Notes: a model not told the origin generated them from the letters alone. A stretch of DNA of 16,880 bases from JAAYFT01 sp041655755 (GCA_041655755.1 JBBAEY010000051.1:1-16880), one strand, 5' to 3'; shown: positions 7,915 to 15,135, counted from the first letter of the stretch. Numbers and translations are program-made.

Positions 7915-8589
7915 ATGAGCGAGTTAGATGAGTTGTTTGACAAAAATGTGGAGTGTCCAGTATGTAAACATGTATTTACCACCAAAAAAATAAGGTCATC
8001 AAGGTTGAGAATAAAAAAAAGAGATGAGGATTTTCTAAATCATTATACTACTGAAAATCCAATAAAATATAATATTTTCGTCTGTCCAAATTGTGGCTAT
8101 TCTTCTTGGGAAAGCAAATTTGATCAGATTAAGGGAGACCAGATAGGGATTGTTATAGATAATATATCTTCTAGATGGAATCCTAGAGATTTTGGTGGTG
8201 TCAGGACCAATATGGAGGCAATTGAAACATATAAGTTGGCTCTGGTAATTGGAATGCAATTGGAATGTACAAAGCTTGAGTTAGGAAATACATGTTTAAA
8301 TATTGGATGGTTATACAGGTTAGAGGACAATAAGCCAGAGGAAAAAAGATTTTTGACCCTGGCCAGGGACAAGTTTATCGACGCCTACAATACAGAGTCC
8401 CTAAGCGGTACAAATATGGATGAAAGCAAACTATCCTATTTAATCGGAGAATTGTCCAGGAGGATAGGGGAAAAAGATACTGCCCTGCCCTGGTTTAATA
8501 CCTGTTTAAATCTTACCTCCACTAGGTTAAACCCCGCTCTTGACAGCATGGCAAGGGAACAATGGAGGATATGCAAGGAAATGGAATAA
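7915..8589 (+). CDS. DUF2225 family protein: zinc ribbon plus TPR-like helices
   Basis: The 224-residue product starts with a predicted zinc ribbon, C14-P-V-C17 paired with C57-P-N-C60-G-Y, the pattern of DUF2225 proteins of Firmicutes. The remainder (about 100-220) is helical with repeat-like segments (for example ARDKFIDAYNTE and EKDTALPWFNTCLNL) that look like tetratricopeptide repeats. It has no signal peptide or membrane segment, so it is probably cytosolic. The ATG at 7915 follows AAGGAGG at close to ideal spacing, and the gene begins 20 nt after the VanW stop, making it the last gene of the cluster. A role in protein-protein contact is suggested by the TPR-like part. No catalytic residues are evident. 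Confidence 0.8.
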   Translation: MSELDELFDKNVECPVCKHVFTTKKIRSSRLRIKKRDEDFLNHYTTENPIKYNIFVCPNCGYSSWESKFDQIKGDQIGIVIDNISSRWNPRDFGGVRTNMEAIETYKLALVIGMQLECTKLELGNTCLNIGWLYRLEDNKPEEKRFLTLARDKFIDAYNTESLSGTNMDESKLSYLIGELSRRIGEKDTALPWFNTCLNLTSTRLNPALDSMAREQWRICKEME

Positions 8590-8602
8590 GGACTAAAAGG
8601 CA

Positions 8603-8631
8603 TTGAAATTTAATCTTCAATCTGATAAAAT
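8603..8631 (+). promoter_or_regulatory. Promoter of the cobalamin-riboswitch btuFCD unit
   Basis: TTGAAA (8603-8608), a 17-bp spacer and TAAAAT (8626-8631) preceded by TGA form a good sigma-A promoter with an extended -10. Transcription would start near 8638, putting the whole riboswitch in the leader. Confidence 0.7.
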
Positions 8632-8645
8632 ATAAATAGGCTTGA

Positions 8646-8667
8646 GGAGCTAAAATATTAGGCTCCC
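8646..8667 (+). other. Hairpin at the 5' end of the cobalamin leader
   Basis: GGAGCTAA (8646-8653) can pair with TTAGGCTCC (8658-8667 region), with a single bulged G, around an AATA loop. It lies just after the predicted transcription start and before the aptamer. It lacks a T-tract and so is not a typical terminator; it may stabilise the 5' end of the leader, or mark the end of the upstream transcript. Confidence 0.45.
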
Positions 8668-8688
8668 TTGACTACAAATTAATAGCTT

Positions 8689-8910
8689 TATAGGTGCTGT
8701 GTCGATAGATGCAGCTTAATAGGGAAAGTGGTGAAATACCACTACAGCCCCCGCTACTGTAAATGGGTACGAAACCAGCTATTTGCCACTGGGAAACTGG
8801 GAAGGCGCTGGGATTAGGATGAACCATGAGTCAGGATACCTGCCTATATTTAAGCCTCGGAGGGAGGGATGAGAGAAAATAAAACTTATCCTTTATAGGC
8901 ATAAGTTTTT
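8689..8910 (+). ncRNA. Cobalamin (B12) riboswitch with transcription terminator
   Basis: The leader carries the hallmarks of the adenosylcobalamin-type riboswitch: GCCACTG at 8785-8791 and the B12-box-like AGTCAGGATACCTGCC near 8829-8844. Helix P1 is TATAGG (8689-8694) with CCTATA (8843-8848). The expression platform is an intrinsic terminator with arms AAAACTTAT (8881-8889) and ATAAGTTTT (8901-8909) plus a T-run. TGCCTATA (8841-8848, containing the P1 3' strand) is perfectly complementary to TATAGGCA (8894-8901) inside that terminator. Without ligand this 8-bp pairing would act as antiterminator; with B12 bound, P1 forms and the terminator stops transcription. This is an OFF switch for the importer genes that follow, as expected for B12 uptake. 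The stretch 8590-8973 holds only this leader, its promoter and the 5' hairpin. Confidence 0.95.
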
Positions 8911-8973
8911 TTATTGTTTGACTGGAGGTTTGGGTTCATTTTAGCCCAAAAACAAGAGAATAGGAGGAAGGAA

Positions 8974-9951
8974 ATGAGAAAGTTTAGAGGATTGGTATTT
9001 TTTCTACTGTTAATGATTTTGCTCTCATCAGTTGCCTGTACTGGCAAGAGCGGATTGGAAAATGAAACTAAAATTGAAGATATTAAATCAGGTGAAGTTC
9101 AGCCAATAGATGAGGATAAGAATTTTCCTATAGAGATTGAGGACATCTTTGGAAATAAGGAGACGATCGAAAAAGAACCTATGAAAATAGTTTCCTTAGC
9201 CCCTAGCAATACAGAAACCCTATTTGCCCTGGGTCTAGGTGATAGGGTCATAGGTGTCAGCTCCTACTGTGATTATCCGGAGGAGGCCAAAAGCAAGGAG
9301 ATAATTGGGGACCTCAACGGAAACAATTTGGAAAGAATAATAGAACTAAACCCAGATCTAGTTTTGATATATGGCTATGGCAATGAAGATGAAAATAGGA
9401 TAATGAGAGATGCAGGTATAAGGGTCCTAGGGTTTCGATCTGAATCTGTAGATGAGATAATCCACGATATTGAAACCATCGGAAGGGCAACTGGTAGGAC
9501 CACAGAGGCAGAGGAATTGAAGGAGAGTATAATGGCCAAAAGAGATGCCATAGTTCAATTGGTAAAGGATGAGGAAGAAGTAAGGGTTTTTTATGAAATA
9601 TGGCATGATCCCTTGATGGGGGCGGGAAAAGGCTCATTTATGGACGAACTAATAAACCTTTCCGGTGCTGCTAATATAGCTGACGACGCTGATGGGGCCT
9701 ATCCCCAGTACGACTTAGAGCAGTTAATTGAGAGGGATCCAGAGGTTTATCTATCAGCCCACGACATGGAGGACAAAACAGTGGAAGCCATCAAGTCCAG
9801 GCCAGGCTACCAGGTCATTACAGCAGTGAAAAACAATAGGGTACATCTATTTTATGGCGACGATGCCAATCTAGTATCTCGGCCTGGACCTAGGATTGCT
9901 GAGGCCTTGGAAATAGTTGCTAGGGCCATATATCCACAATTATTTGAGTAA
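8974..9951 (+). CDS. btuF: BtuF-type corrinoid-binding lipoprotein of ABC importer
   Basis: This is the extracytoplasmic substrate-binding component of a type II ABC importer, expected to capture cobalamin or related corrinoids at the cell surface and hand them to BtuC. The 325-residue product begins MRKFRG, a hydrophobic stretch and LSSVAC (17-22), a lipoprotein signal placing the mature N-terminal lipid on Cys22. The class III periplasmic-binding-protein fold is shown by KIVSLAPSNTETLFALGLGDRVIG from about 71, NLERIIELNPDLVL, and a C-terminal NRVHLFYGDDANLVSRPGPR. The ATG at 8974 is set by AGGAGG 6 nt upstream; 20 further in-frame codons reach back to 8914 but into the terminator loop region and without a site. 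Substrate B12 rather than haem or siderophore is inferred from the riboswitch. It precedes btuC by 13 nt. Confidence 0.9.
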   Translation: MRKFRGLVFFLLLMILLSSVACTGKSGLENETKIEDIKSGEVQPIDEDKNFPIEIEDIFGNKETIEKEPMKIVSLAPSNTETLFALGLGDRVIGVSSYCDYPEEAKSKEIIGDLNGNNLERIIELNPDLVLIYGYGNEDENRIMRDAGIRVLGFRSESVDEIIHDIETIGRATGRTTEAEELKESIMAKRDAIVQLVKDEEEVRVFYEIWHDPLMGAGKGSFMDELINLSGAANIADDADGAYPQYDLEQLIERDPEVYLSAHDMEDKTVEAIKSRPGYQVITAVKNNRVHLFYGDDANLVSRPGPRIAEALEIVARAIYPQLFE

Positions 9952-9964
9952 AGATGGGATTAAA

Positions 9965-11008
9965 TTGAAAATTAATAAAAAGAGATATGGATTAATAATC
10001 CTGGTCCTGTCCCTTGTCTTGGTCCTGTCAATTGGATTTTTCTCAGTAATAGGGACAGCAAACATAAGGCCACTTGACGTACTAAGAATAGTACTATCAA
10101 AAATGCCCATAATAAATAAGCATATTGAAATCGAAGATTTACCTGATTCCTATGAGGCTATTATTTGGACTATTAGGCTTCCAAGGGTTTTGCTAGGAGT
10201 ATTGGTAGGTGCCAGCCTTTCAATGGCTGGTGCCGCATTCCAGGGTTTGTTTAAGAACCCCATGGCTGACCCATATGTAATTGGTATTTCATCGGGGGCT
10301 GCCTTTGGAGCAACAATTGCCATTGTCTTTGGGATAAATATTTCCATTTTAAATATTTCTTCCATATCCATATTTGCATTTATTGGTGCTCTGGCAGCGG
10401 TTTTTTTGGTTGTCAATATGGCAAGGTTTAACCACAAGATACCCACTACGACCCTGCTCTTGTCAGGCATAGCTACAGGTCAATTTTTGACTGCTATCAT
10501 GTCCCTATTTATGGTGATGAACAGCAAGGATCTTGCCAAAATCGTTTACTGGACCATGGGTACACTGGCAGGTAAGGGCTGGAAGCCCTTGGTAAGCATA
10601 TCCATACCATCGATTATTTCTATGGTGCTGATGAATTTCTTTGTCAAGGACCTAAACATTTTGCTTACTGGTGAGGAATCTGCCCAGAGTCTGGGTGTGG
10701 ATGTGGAAAGGGTCAAGACCTATATACTAATTCTGGGGACCTTTATGGTGTCCATGTCCGTTTCTATATCGGGAATAATTGGATTTGTAGGGCTTATAAT
10801 ACCCCATATGGTAAGGCTTGTCCTAGGGGCGGATCACAAGATTCTATTACCTGCATCTGCCCTGGTAGGTGGGATATTCATGATATCAGCAGATCTGGTA
10901 GCTAGGACTGTAATCTCCCCAATGGAACTACCAGTAGGTATAATTACTGCCCTATTCGGGGGGCCATTCTTCCTGTACCTACTAAGGGCTAGTAGAAAAC
11001 AAGCCTAG
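9965..11008 (+). CDS. btuC: BtuC-type permease of corrinoid ABC importer (FecCD family)
   Basis: This is the membrane-spanning subunit, which forms the dimeric channel for corrinoid uptake. It has about ten hydrophobic segments in some 347 residues, and family blocks IRLPRVLLGVLVGASLSMAGAAFQGLFKNPMADPYVIGISSGA (given in parts: RLPR, GAAFQ, NPMADPYVIG, SSGA), then GEESAQSLGV, the IIPHMVRL block that contacts the ATPase, and PVGIITALFGGPFFLYLL at the end. The start is uncertain. TTG at 9965 gives MKINKKRYG followed by the first membrane segment and begins after the btuF stop, but has only a weak ribosome binding site. TTG at 9944 or 9917 would overlap btuF. It is co-transcribed with btuF and btuD under the cobalamin riboswitch. 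Confidence 0.88.
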   Translation: MKINKKRYGLIILVLSLVLVLSIGFFSVIGTANIRPLDVLRIVLSKMPIINKHIEIEDLPDSYEAIIWTIRLPRVLLGVLVGASLSMAGAAFQGLFKNPMADPYVIGISSGAAFGATIAIVFGINISILNISSISIFAFIGALAAVFLVVNMARFNHKIPTTTLLLSGIATGQFLTAIMSLFMVMNSKDLAKIVYWTMGTLAGKGWKPLVSISIPSIISMVLMNFFVKDLNILLTGEESAQSLGVDVERVKTYILILGTFMVSMSVSISGIIGFVGLIIPHMVRLVLGADHKILLPASALVGGIFMISADLVARTVISPMELPVGIITALFGGPFFLYLLRASRKQA

Positions 11009-11022
11009 AGAGGAGGGAAAGT

Positions 11023-11802
11023 ATGTCTGTAATCGACGTGAAAGATTTACAATTTGGTTATAGAAGCGAAAAGGTCATTGACGACCTGTCCTTTATGATT
11101 AATAGGGCTAGTTTAGTGAGCCTAATCGGACCTAATGGCTCGGGCAAGTCTACTATCATTAAGCTTTTAAGCAATATATATAGGCCCTGGAAGGGGAAAA
11201 TATTCTTAGAGGGTCAGGATATTAATAGCTACAAGAGGAAGGAATTGGCTAGAAAAATTGCCCTAGTCCCGCAAAATACAATAATAAACTATGAATTTAC
11301 CGTAGAGGACATAGTATTAATGGGCAGGTACCCCCACAAGAAAAGATTTCAAAGGGAAGATGAAGAGGACCTTAGGATAGCTCACAGGGCCATGGAGGAT
11401 ACAAACACACTCCATTTAAAGGACAAGATTGTAACTGAGATTTCCGGAGGCGAGAGACAGAGAGTTATCATAGCCAAGGCCCTAGCTCAAAATCCCTCAA
11501 TAATACTATTAGATGAGCCCACTGCACATTTGGATTTGAATCATCAAATAGAAGTACTGAACCTATTGAGAAATTTAAATAAGGAGAAGGGGACCACTAT
11601 AATAATAGCCATACACGATATAAACCTGGCTACAATTTATTCTGACGAGATATTCATGTTGAGCAGTGGGAAAATAGTCGATAAGGGGAGACCTGAAGAG
11701 GTAATAACAAAGGGCAATATTGAATTCGTCTATAATCTAGAGGTAGCCATAGATAGGAATAAATATACCAATAGCCTTTCCATTACCCCAATTAATATAT
11801 GA
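11023..11802 (+). CDS. btuD: BtuD-type ATPase of corrinoid ABC importer
   Basis: This is the cytoplasmic ATP-hydrolysing subunit that powers corrinoid import through BtuC. The 259-residue product has all ABC motifs in order: Walker A GPNGSGKST (36-44), Q-loop Gln84 in LVPQNT, signature SGGERQRV (141-148), Walker B IILLDEPT (160-167), D-loop HLDL and H-loop His198 in IHDINLA. The length and the GRYPH block after the Q-loop are typical of the FepC/BtuD/HmuV group. It begins 14 nt after btuC with a GAGGAGGG ribosome binding site and ends close to an intrinsic terminator, closing the three-gene unit. Confidence 0.93.
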   Translation: MSVIDVKDLQFGYRSEKVIDDLSFMINRASLVSLIGPNGSGKSTIIKLLSNIYRPWKGKIFLEGQDINSYKRKELARKIALVPQNTIINYEFTVEDIVLMGRYPHKKRFQREDEEDLRIAHRAMEDTNTLHLKDKIVTEISGGERQRVIIAKALAQNPSIILLDEPTAHLDLNHQIEVLNLLRNLNKEKGTTIIIAIHDINLATIYSDEIFMLSSGKIVDKGRPEEVITKGNIEFVYNLEVAIDRNKYTNSLSITPINI

Positions 11803-11809
11803 AGAAGAT

Positions 11810-11840
11810 AAAAGCAAATTTTTTTGCTTTTTCTTTTTCC
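11810..11840 (+). terminator. Intrinsic terminator after btuD
   Basis: AAAAGCAAA (11810-11818) pairs perfectly with TTTGCTTTT (11823-11831) around a TTTT loop, and is followed by a T-rich tail. Confidence 0.8.
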
Positions 11841-11848
11841 AAAATATA

Positions 11849-11857
11849 TGTTATATT
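11849..11857 (+). promoter_or_regulatory. Candidate extended -10 promoter of the HAD-trmL-Na/Pi unit
   Basis: TGTTATATT fits an extended -10 element just downstream of the btuD terminator. No clear -35 box is present. Transcription would start near 11864, shortly before the GAGAGGTGAGG ribosome binding site. Confidence 0.4.
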
Positions 11858-11879
11858 ATGTAATTGAGAGGTGAGGTAA

Positions 11880-12692
11880 ATGAAATATAAAATAATAGCC
11901 ATAGACATGGATGGCACACTATTAAACAGTGTAAATATGGTTACTGAAAGGACCAAGGAGGCCATAGAAAGGGCTAGATCTTTGGGAGTACATGTGGTTT
12001 TATCCACAGGAAGAATGCTAAAATCAGCCCAATCCTATGCCTTGTCCCTGAATTTAAACAACCACATAATCGCCTGTAATGGTGCTATTTTAGTTGATGA
12101 AAATTCAAAGCCTATTTTCAAAAGGTCAATAGATAGAAAACTGGTGAAAGAGGTAGTAGATATGGCAAGGGAGAGGGATGTTTACTACCATTTCTATGAC
12201 GAATCAAAATTTTATTCCCATACAAAGGTTGATGAGGTCTTTAAATTCTACAACGAAGGCAATGGAATGTCTAATATAGATATGCATATCTTTGACAATA
12301 TTGGAGAATTAGTGGCTAGCGAAGATTTAAATGTCTACAAGTTTTTATTTATTGATGAGGACAAGGATAAGTTGAGGGGATTGAGACAGGAGCTAGATAA
12401 GCTTTCGGGGCTCGGTACATCCAGTTCTTGGCCAAATAATATAGAGGCCATGGTTTCAAATGTATCAAAAGGTCATGCCCTAAGGGAACTCAGTCAAATA
12501 TTAGGGGTAGGGGCTGAAGAAATCATGGCCATAGGTGATAGTGAAAATGACATGTCCATGTTTGAATTTGCAGGTCTAAGGGTATCCATGGGAAATGGAG
12601 AAAATATCTTAAAGGAGATATCGGACTATATAACAGATAGCAATGACAATGATGGAGTAGCAAAGGCTATAGAAAGATTTGTACTAGGATAG
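11880..12692 (+). CDS. Cof-type HAD family phosphatase
   Basis: This is a class IIB haloacid-dehalogenase-like hydrolase of the Cof/YbiV group. These enzymes dephosphorylate small phosphorylated metabolites such as sugar phosphates or cofactor intermediates, and the actual substrate cannot be read from sequence. The 270-residue product has motif I DMDGTLL (9-15, nucleophile Asp9), motif II STGR (42-45), motif III Lys197 in NVSKGHAL and motif IV GDSENDMSMF (219-228). The C2-type cap lies between about 85 and 190. The ATG at 11880 follows a GGTGAGG ribosome binding site. It is followed after 11 nt by trmL, probably in the same transcript. Confidence 0.9.
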   Translation: MKYKIIAIDMDGTLLNSVNMVTERTKEAIERARSLGVHVVLSTGRMLKSAQSYALSLNLNNHIIACNGAILVDENSKPIFKRSIDRKLVKEVVDMARERDVYYHFYDESKFYSHTKVDEVFKFYNEGNGMSNIDMHIFDNIGELVASEDLNVYKFLFIDEDKDKLRGLRQELDKLSGLGTSSSWPNNIEAMVSNVSKGHALRELSQILGVGAEEIMAIGDSENDMSMFEFAGLRVSMGNGENILKEISDYITDSNDNDGVAKAIERFVLG

Positions 12693-12703
12693 GAGATGGG
12701 CAG

Positions 12704-13171
12704 ATGCCGCTAAATATAGTTCTTGTGGAGCCAGAGATACCATCAAATACTGGAAACATAGCTAGGACCTGTGCCTTGACAGGGGCAATTCTTCACTTGG
12801 TTAGGCCCCTTGGATTTTCAGTAGATGACAAACAGCTAAAGAGGGCAGGGTTGGACTATTGGAATCTAGTAGAGATTCATTACTACGATAGTTTTTTTGA
12901 AGTGTTAAATAAATATCCGGATAGGGAATTTTACTATGCAACGACAAAATCAAAACACAGGTATACAGAGGTCAAATACAAGAATGGGGACTTTATAGTT
13001 TTTGGCAAGGAAACCAAGGGCCTGGCAAGTGAAATTTTAGAGGGAAATTTTAATAAGAGCATAAGGATCCCCATGAGGGAGAATATAGCCAGATCCTTAA
13101 ACCTCGCCAATTCAGTTAATATTATCTTGTTTGAGGCCCTTAGGCAATTGGATTTTCCAGATATAAAATAG
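12704..13171 (+). CDS. trmL: tRNA (cytidine(34)-2'-O)-methyltransferase TrmL
   Basis: TrmL is a SPOUT-class methyltransferase that uses S-adenosylmethionine to methylate the 2'-OH of the wobble nucleotide in certain leucine tRNAs. The 155-residue product is the normal single-domain length. It has the N-terminal block EIPSNTGNIARTC (11-23), GKETKGL (101-107) in the position of the usual GxExxGL motif, and the C-terminal knot region IPM(x)ENIARSLNLANSVNI (about 122-140), which forms the cofactor site. It starts 11 nt after the HAD gene with a GGAGATGG site and ends 21 nt before the next gene. The other wobble-position enzyme in the window is QueG; no direct link between the two is implied. Confidence 0.92.
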   Translation: MPLNIVLVEPEIPSNTGNIARTCALTGAILHLVRPLGFSVDDKQLKRAGLDYWNLVEIHYYDSFFEVLNKYPDREFYYATTKSKHRYTEVKYKNGDFIVFGKETKGLASEILEGNFNKSIRIPMRENIARSLNLANSVNIILFEALRQLDFPDIK

Positions 13172-13192
13172 CTAATTACTAGGAGGAAAAAT

Positions 13193-14797
13193 ATGAATAT
13201 AGCACTGCCAGTGCTCGGAGGACTTGGATTATTCCTATACGGAATGAATTTAATGGGAACGGGTCTGCAAAAAGTCGCAGGAGATAAGTTGAAAAAGATA
13301 ATAGGCGTACTTACAAATAACAGATTGGTTGGCGTTATAATAGGTGGCTTGGTAACCATGGTTATACAAAGCAGTTCTGCAACTACAGTAATGGTAGTTG
13401 GCTTTGTAAATGCAGGTTTGATGTCCCTATATCAGGCTGTAGGAGTCATAATGGGGGCCAATATAGGTACTACAGTGACAGCCCAGCTAATAGCCTTTAA
13501 ACTGACTGACTATGCCCCCTTGGCAGTTACCATTGGGGTAGGTATCTGGATTGCAGCCTCCAAGAAAAAGGCAAAAAACCTGGCTGAAGTCCTAATCGGT
13601 TTTGGTATACTATTTATAGGCATGGATATGATGGGGACAGGACTCAGCCCCTTGTCAAACATGCCTATATTTAACAGGATTATCCTGAGCCTTAGAAATC
13701 CTTTTTTGGGTATGCTGGTAGGCTTGGGCCTTACAACCATAGTCCAAAGCAGTAGTGCCTCTATAGGGCTATTGCAGGCCTTTGCAGGCCAGGGTCTTAT
13801 AGACATGAATATTGCCTTTCCCATCCTATTTGGTGAGAACATAGGAACTACGACAACGGCCCTAATATCATCAGTGGGGGCAAATAAGACGGCCAAAAGG
13901 GCAGCAATAATACACTTTTTATTTAATTTGATTGGTACACTAATATTCATGTTTGTTTTAAGAAATATTATAGAAATACTGGTGGTGAAACTATCTCCAG
14001 GTGATGTGCAGAGGCAAATAGCCAATGCCCACTCCTTGTTCAATATAATCAATGTACTCATTCAATTGCCCTTTGCAAATCTACTGGTAAGGGCTGCAAA
14101 TGCCATAGTTCCGGGAGATGATGAAATTGAGAGACAGGCGGCCAAGTTCTTGGATACTAGGATTATTGAAAGCCCTCCAATTGCTTTGGGGCTTGTAAAG
14201 ATGGAGATTATTAGGATGGGTGAACTGGTCGAAGAAAACCTTGAAAGGTCTAAAATCGCCCTCATAGAAGGCAAATTCAAGGAGATAGAATTTGTCCTGG
14301 AACAAGAACAGACCATCAACAAACTGGAAAGGGAGATTACAGACTACCTAGTAAGTCTGTCCAATGCACCCTTATCCGATGGAGAGCATGGTGAAGTGAA
14401 TATTTACTTCAATATTATAAATGACATCGAAAGAGTAGGGGACCACGCAGAAAACATCGTTGAATTAGCTGAGGAAAGAATAGACAATGACTATCCTTTT
14501 ACAGGGCAGGCAGTTGAAGAATTAAATGAGATATTTGGCAAGGTTCACGAGGCACTCATAAAAGCCATGAAGGCATTTGATGAAAATGATAAGACATTAA
14601 GTAAAGAAGTATTAGAGCTTGAGGACCAAGTCGATAGACTGGAAAGACAAAATAGATCCAACCACATAGATAGGTTAAATAAAGGACAATGTATGACCGG
14701 GTCAGGTATAATATTTTTAGATGCCATATCCAATCTAGAGAGGATGGCAGACCACTCCTCAAACATTGCAATGTATGTCCTAGACAGCCCTAAATAA
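13193..14797 (+). CDS. Na/Pi cotransporter family protein with PhoU-like domain
   Basis: The 534-residue product is a membrane protein of the Na+/phosphate cotransporter (NptA/YjbB) family. The inverted-repeat transporter core shows twin signatures: QSSSATT (59-65) with GANIGTT (88-94), and QSSSAS (185-190) with GENIGTT (214-220). Hydrophobic helices extend to about residue 305. The C-terminal part from about 335 to the end is helical and PhoU-like, with EEQTINKLEREI-type coiled segments and NDIERVGDHAENI (about 409-421) and AISNLERMADHSSNI near the end, which match the metal-binding E/D-x3-D patterns of PhoU. Members probably move phosphate with sodium, but direct proof is limited to a few cases. 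AGGAGG ends 7 nt before the ATG at 13193. It is the last gene of the HAD-trmL unit. Confidence 0.9.
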   Translation: MNIALPVLGGLGLFLYGMNLMGTGLQKVAGDKLKKIIGVLTNNRLVGVIIGGLVTMVIQSSSATTVMVVGFVNAGLMSLYQAVGVIMGANIGTTVTAQLIAFKLTDYAPLAVTIGVGIWIAASKKKAKNLAEVLIGFGILFIGMDMMGTGLSPLSNMPIFNRIILSLRNPFLGMLVGLGLTTIVQSSSASIGLLQAFAGQGLIDMNIAFPILFGENIGTTTTALISSVGANKTAKRAAIIHFLFNLIGTLIFMFVLRNIIEILVVKLSPGDVQRQIANAHSLFNIINVLIQLPFANLLVRAANAIVPGDDEIERQAAKFLDTRIIESPPIALGLVKMEIIRMGELVEENLERSKIALIEGKFKEIEFVLEQEQTINKLEREITDYLVSLSNAPLSDGEHGEVNIYFNIINDIERVGDHAENIVELAEERIDNDYPFTGQAVEELNEIFGKVHEALIKAMKAFDENDKTLSKEVLELEDQVDRLERQNRSNHIDRLNKGQCMTGSGIIFLDAISNLERMADHSSNIAMYVLDSPK

Positions 14798-14817
14798 ATT
14801 TTAAAAATATTTATTTT
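14792..14817 (+). terminator. Weak AT-only hairpin after the Na/Pi gene
   Basis: AAATAAAT (14792-14799, overlapping the stop codon) pairs with ATTTATTT (14809-14816), followed by one more T. The stem has no G-C pairs, so termination would be weak; it is the only candidate before the next promoter. Confidence 0.3.
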
Positions 14818-14822
14818 ACCAC

Positions 14823-14851
14823 TTGTATATTTTTCCCTAATGTAATATAAT
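14823..14851 (+). promoter_or_regulatory. Promoter of the glycine riboswitch-trxBA-grd unit
   Basis: TTGTAT (14823-14828), a 17-bp spacer and a perfect TATAAT (14846-14851) make a good sigma-A promoter. Transcription would start near 14858, just before the riboswitch leader. Confidence 0.75.
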
Positions 14852-14873
14852 ATCCCTAGAGTGTTAAATTAAT

Positions 14874-14885
14874 GACAATATTGTC
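14874..14885 (+). repeat. 12-bp perfect palindrome in the glycine leader
   Basis: GACAATATTGTC is its own reverse complement. It lies between the predicted transcription start and aptamer 1. Its right half (TGTC, 14882-14885) is also the strand that can pair with GACA (14985-14988) in the inter-aptamer linker to form the leader-linker helix known from glycine riboswitches. It could be an operator or a competing RNA hairpin. Confidence 0.55.
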
Positions 14886-15095
14886 TGGATGAATAATGCG
14901 GAAGAGACTATTTTATAGCGCCGAAGGGGTAAGTAGGGAATTGCCGATTTCCTGTGAAACTCTCAGGCAAAAGGACCGCATTGTGACAGAACTCTGGAGA
15001 GCGAAGCACCGAAGGAGCAATCCTATAGAATAGGAGAATCTCTCAGGTTAAAGACAGAGTAAATGGGCCTAGACCTATTTATTCTGTTTTTTTTA
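14881..15095 (+). ncRNA. Tandem glycine riboswitch with overlapping terminator
   Basis: Two consecutive glycine aptamers are visible. Aptamer 1 is closed by AATGCGG (14895-14901) with CCGCATT (14976-14982) and contains GCGCCGAAGGGG and CTCTCAGGCAAAAGGACCG. Aptamer 2 is closed by ACTCTG (14991-14996) with CAGAGT (15055-15060) and contains GCACCGAAGGAGCAA and CTCTCAGGTTAAAG. The leader TTGTC (14881-14885) can pair with GACAG (14985-14989, one G-U) as the leader-linker helix. A 14-bp terminator follows: 5' arm 15054-15067, loop CCTAGA, 3' arm 15074-15087 with two G-U pairs, then a T-run. Its 5' arm includes the 3' strand of aptamer-2 P1, so ligand-bound aptamer and terminator exclude each other. 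This predicts glycine-dependent antitermination (ON switch), fitting control of glycine reductase genes downstream. Confidence 0.96.
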
Positions 15096-15112
15096 TTCCA
15101 ATAAAAGAATGA

Positions 15113-15135
15113 CTACAAATATTTGATTTTTGTAG
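15113..15135 (+). other. Hairpin between riboswitch terminator and trxB
   Basis: CTACAAA (15113-15119) pairs with TTTGTAG (15129-15135) around a 9-nt loop. It lies in the roughly 195 bases between the riboswitch terminator and trxB. No gene is visible in this interval, including any grdX; the rest is AT-rich with no feature I can name except the trxB ribosome binding site at 15273-15280. Confidence 0.4.

Noticed and set aside
8914..8973. N-terminal extension of btuF
   Set aside because: It would start just after the riboswitch terminator with no close site and would put charged residues ahead of the lipoprotein signal peptide.
13510..14061. 183-codon ORF on the minus strand inside the Na/Pi cotransporter gene
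   Set aside because: Shadow frame of a well-conserved gene; its low-complexity sequence has no family motifs.
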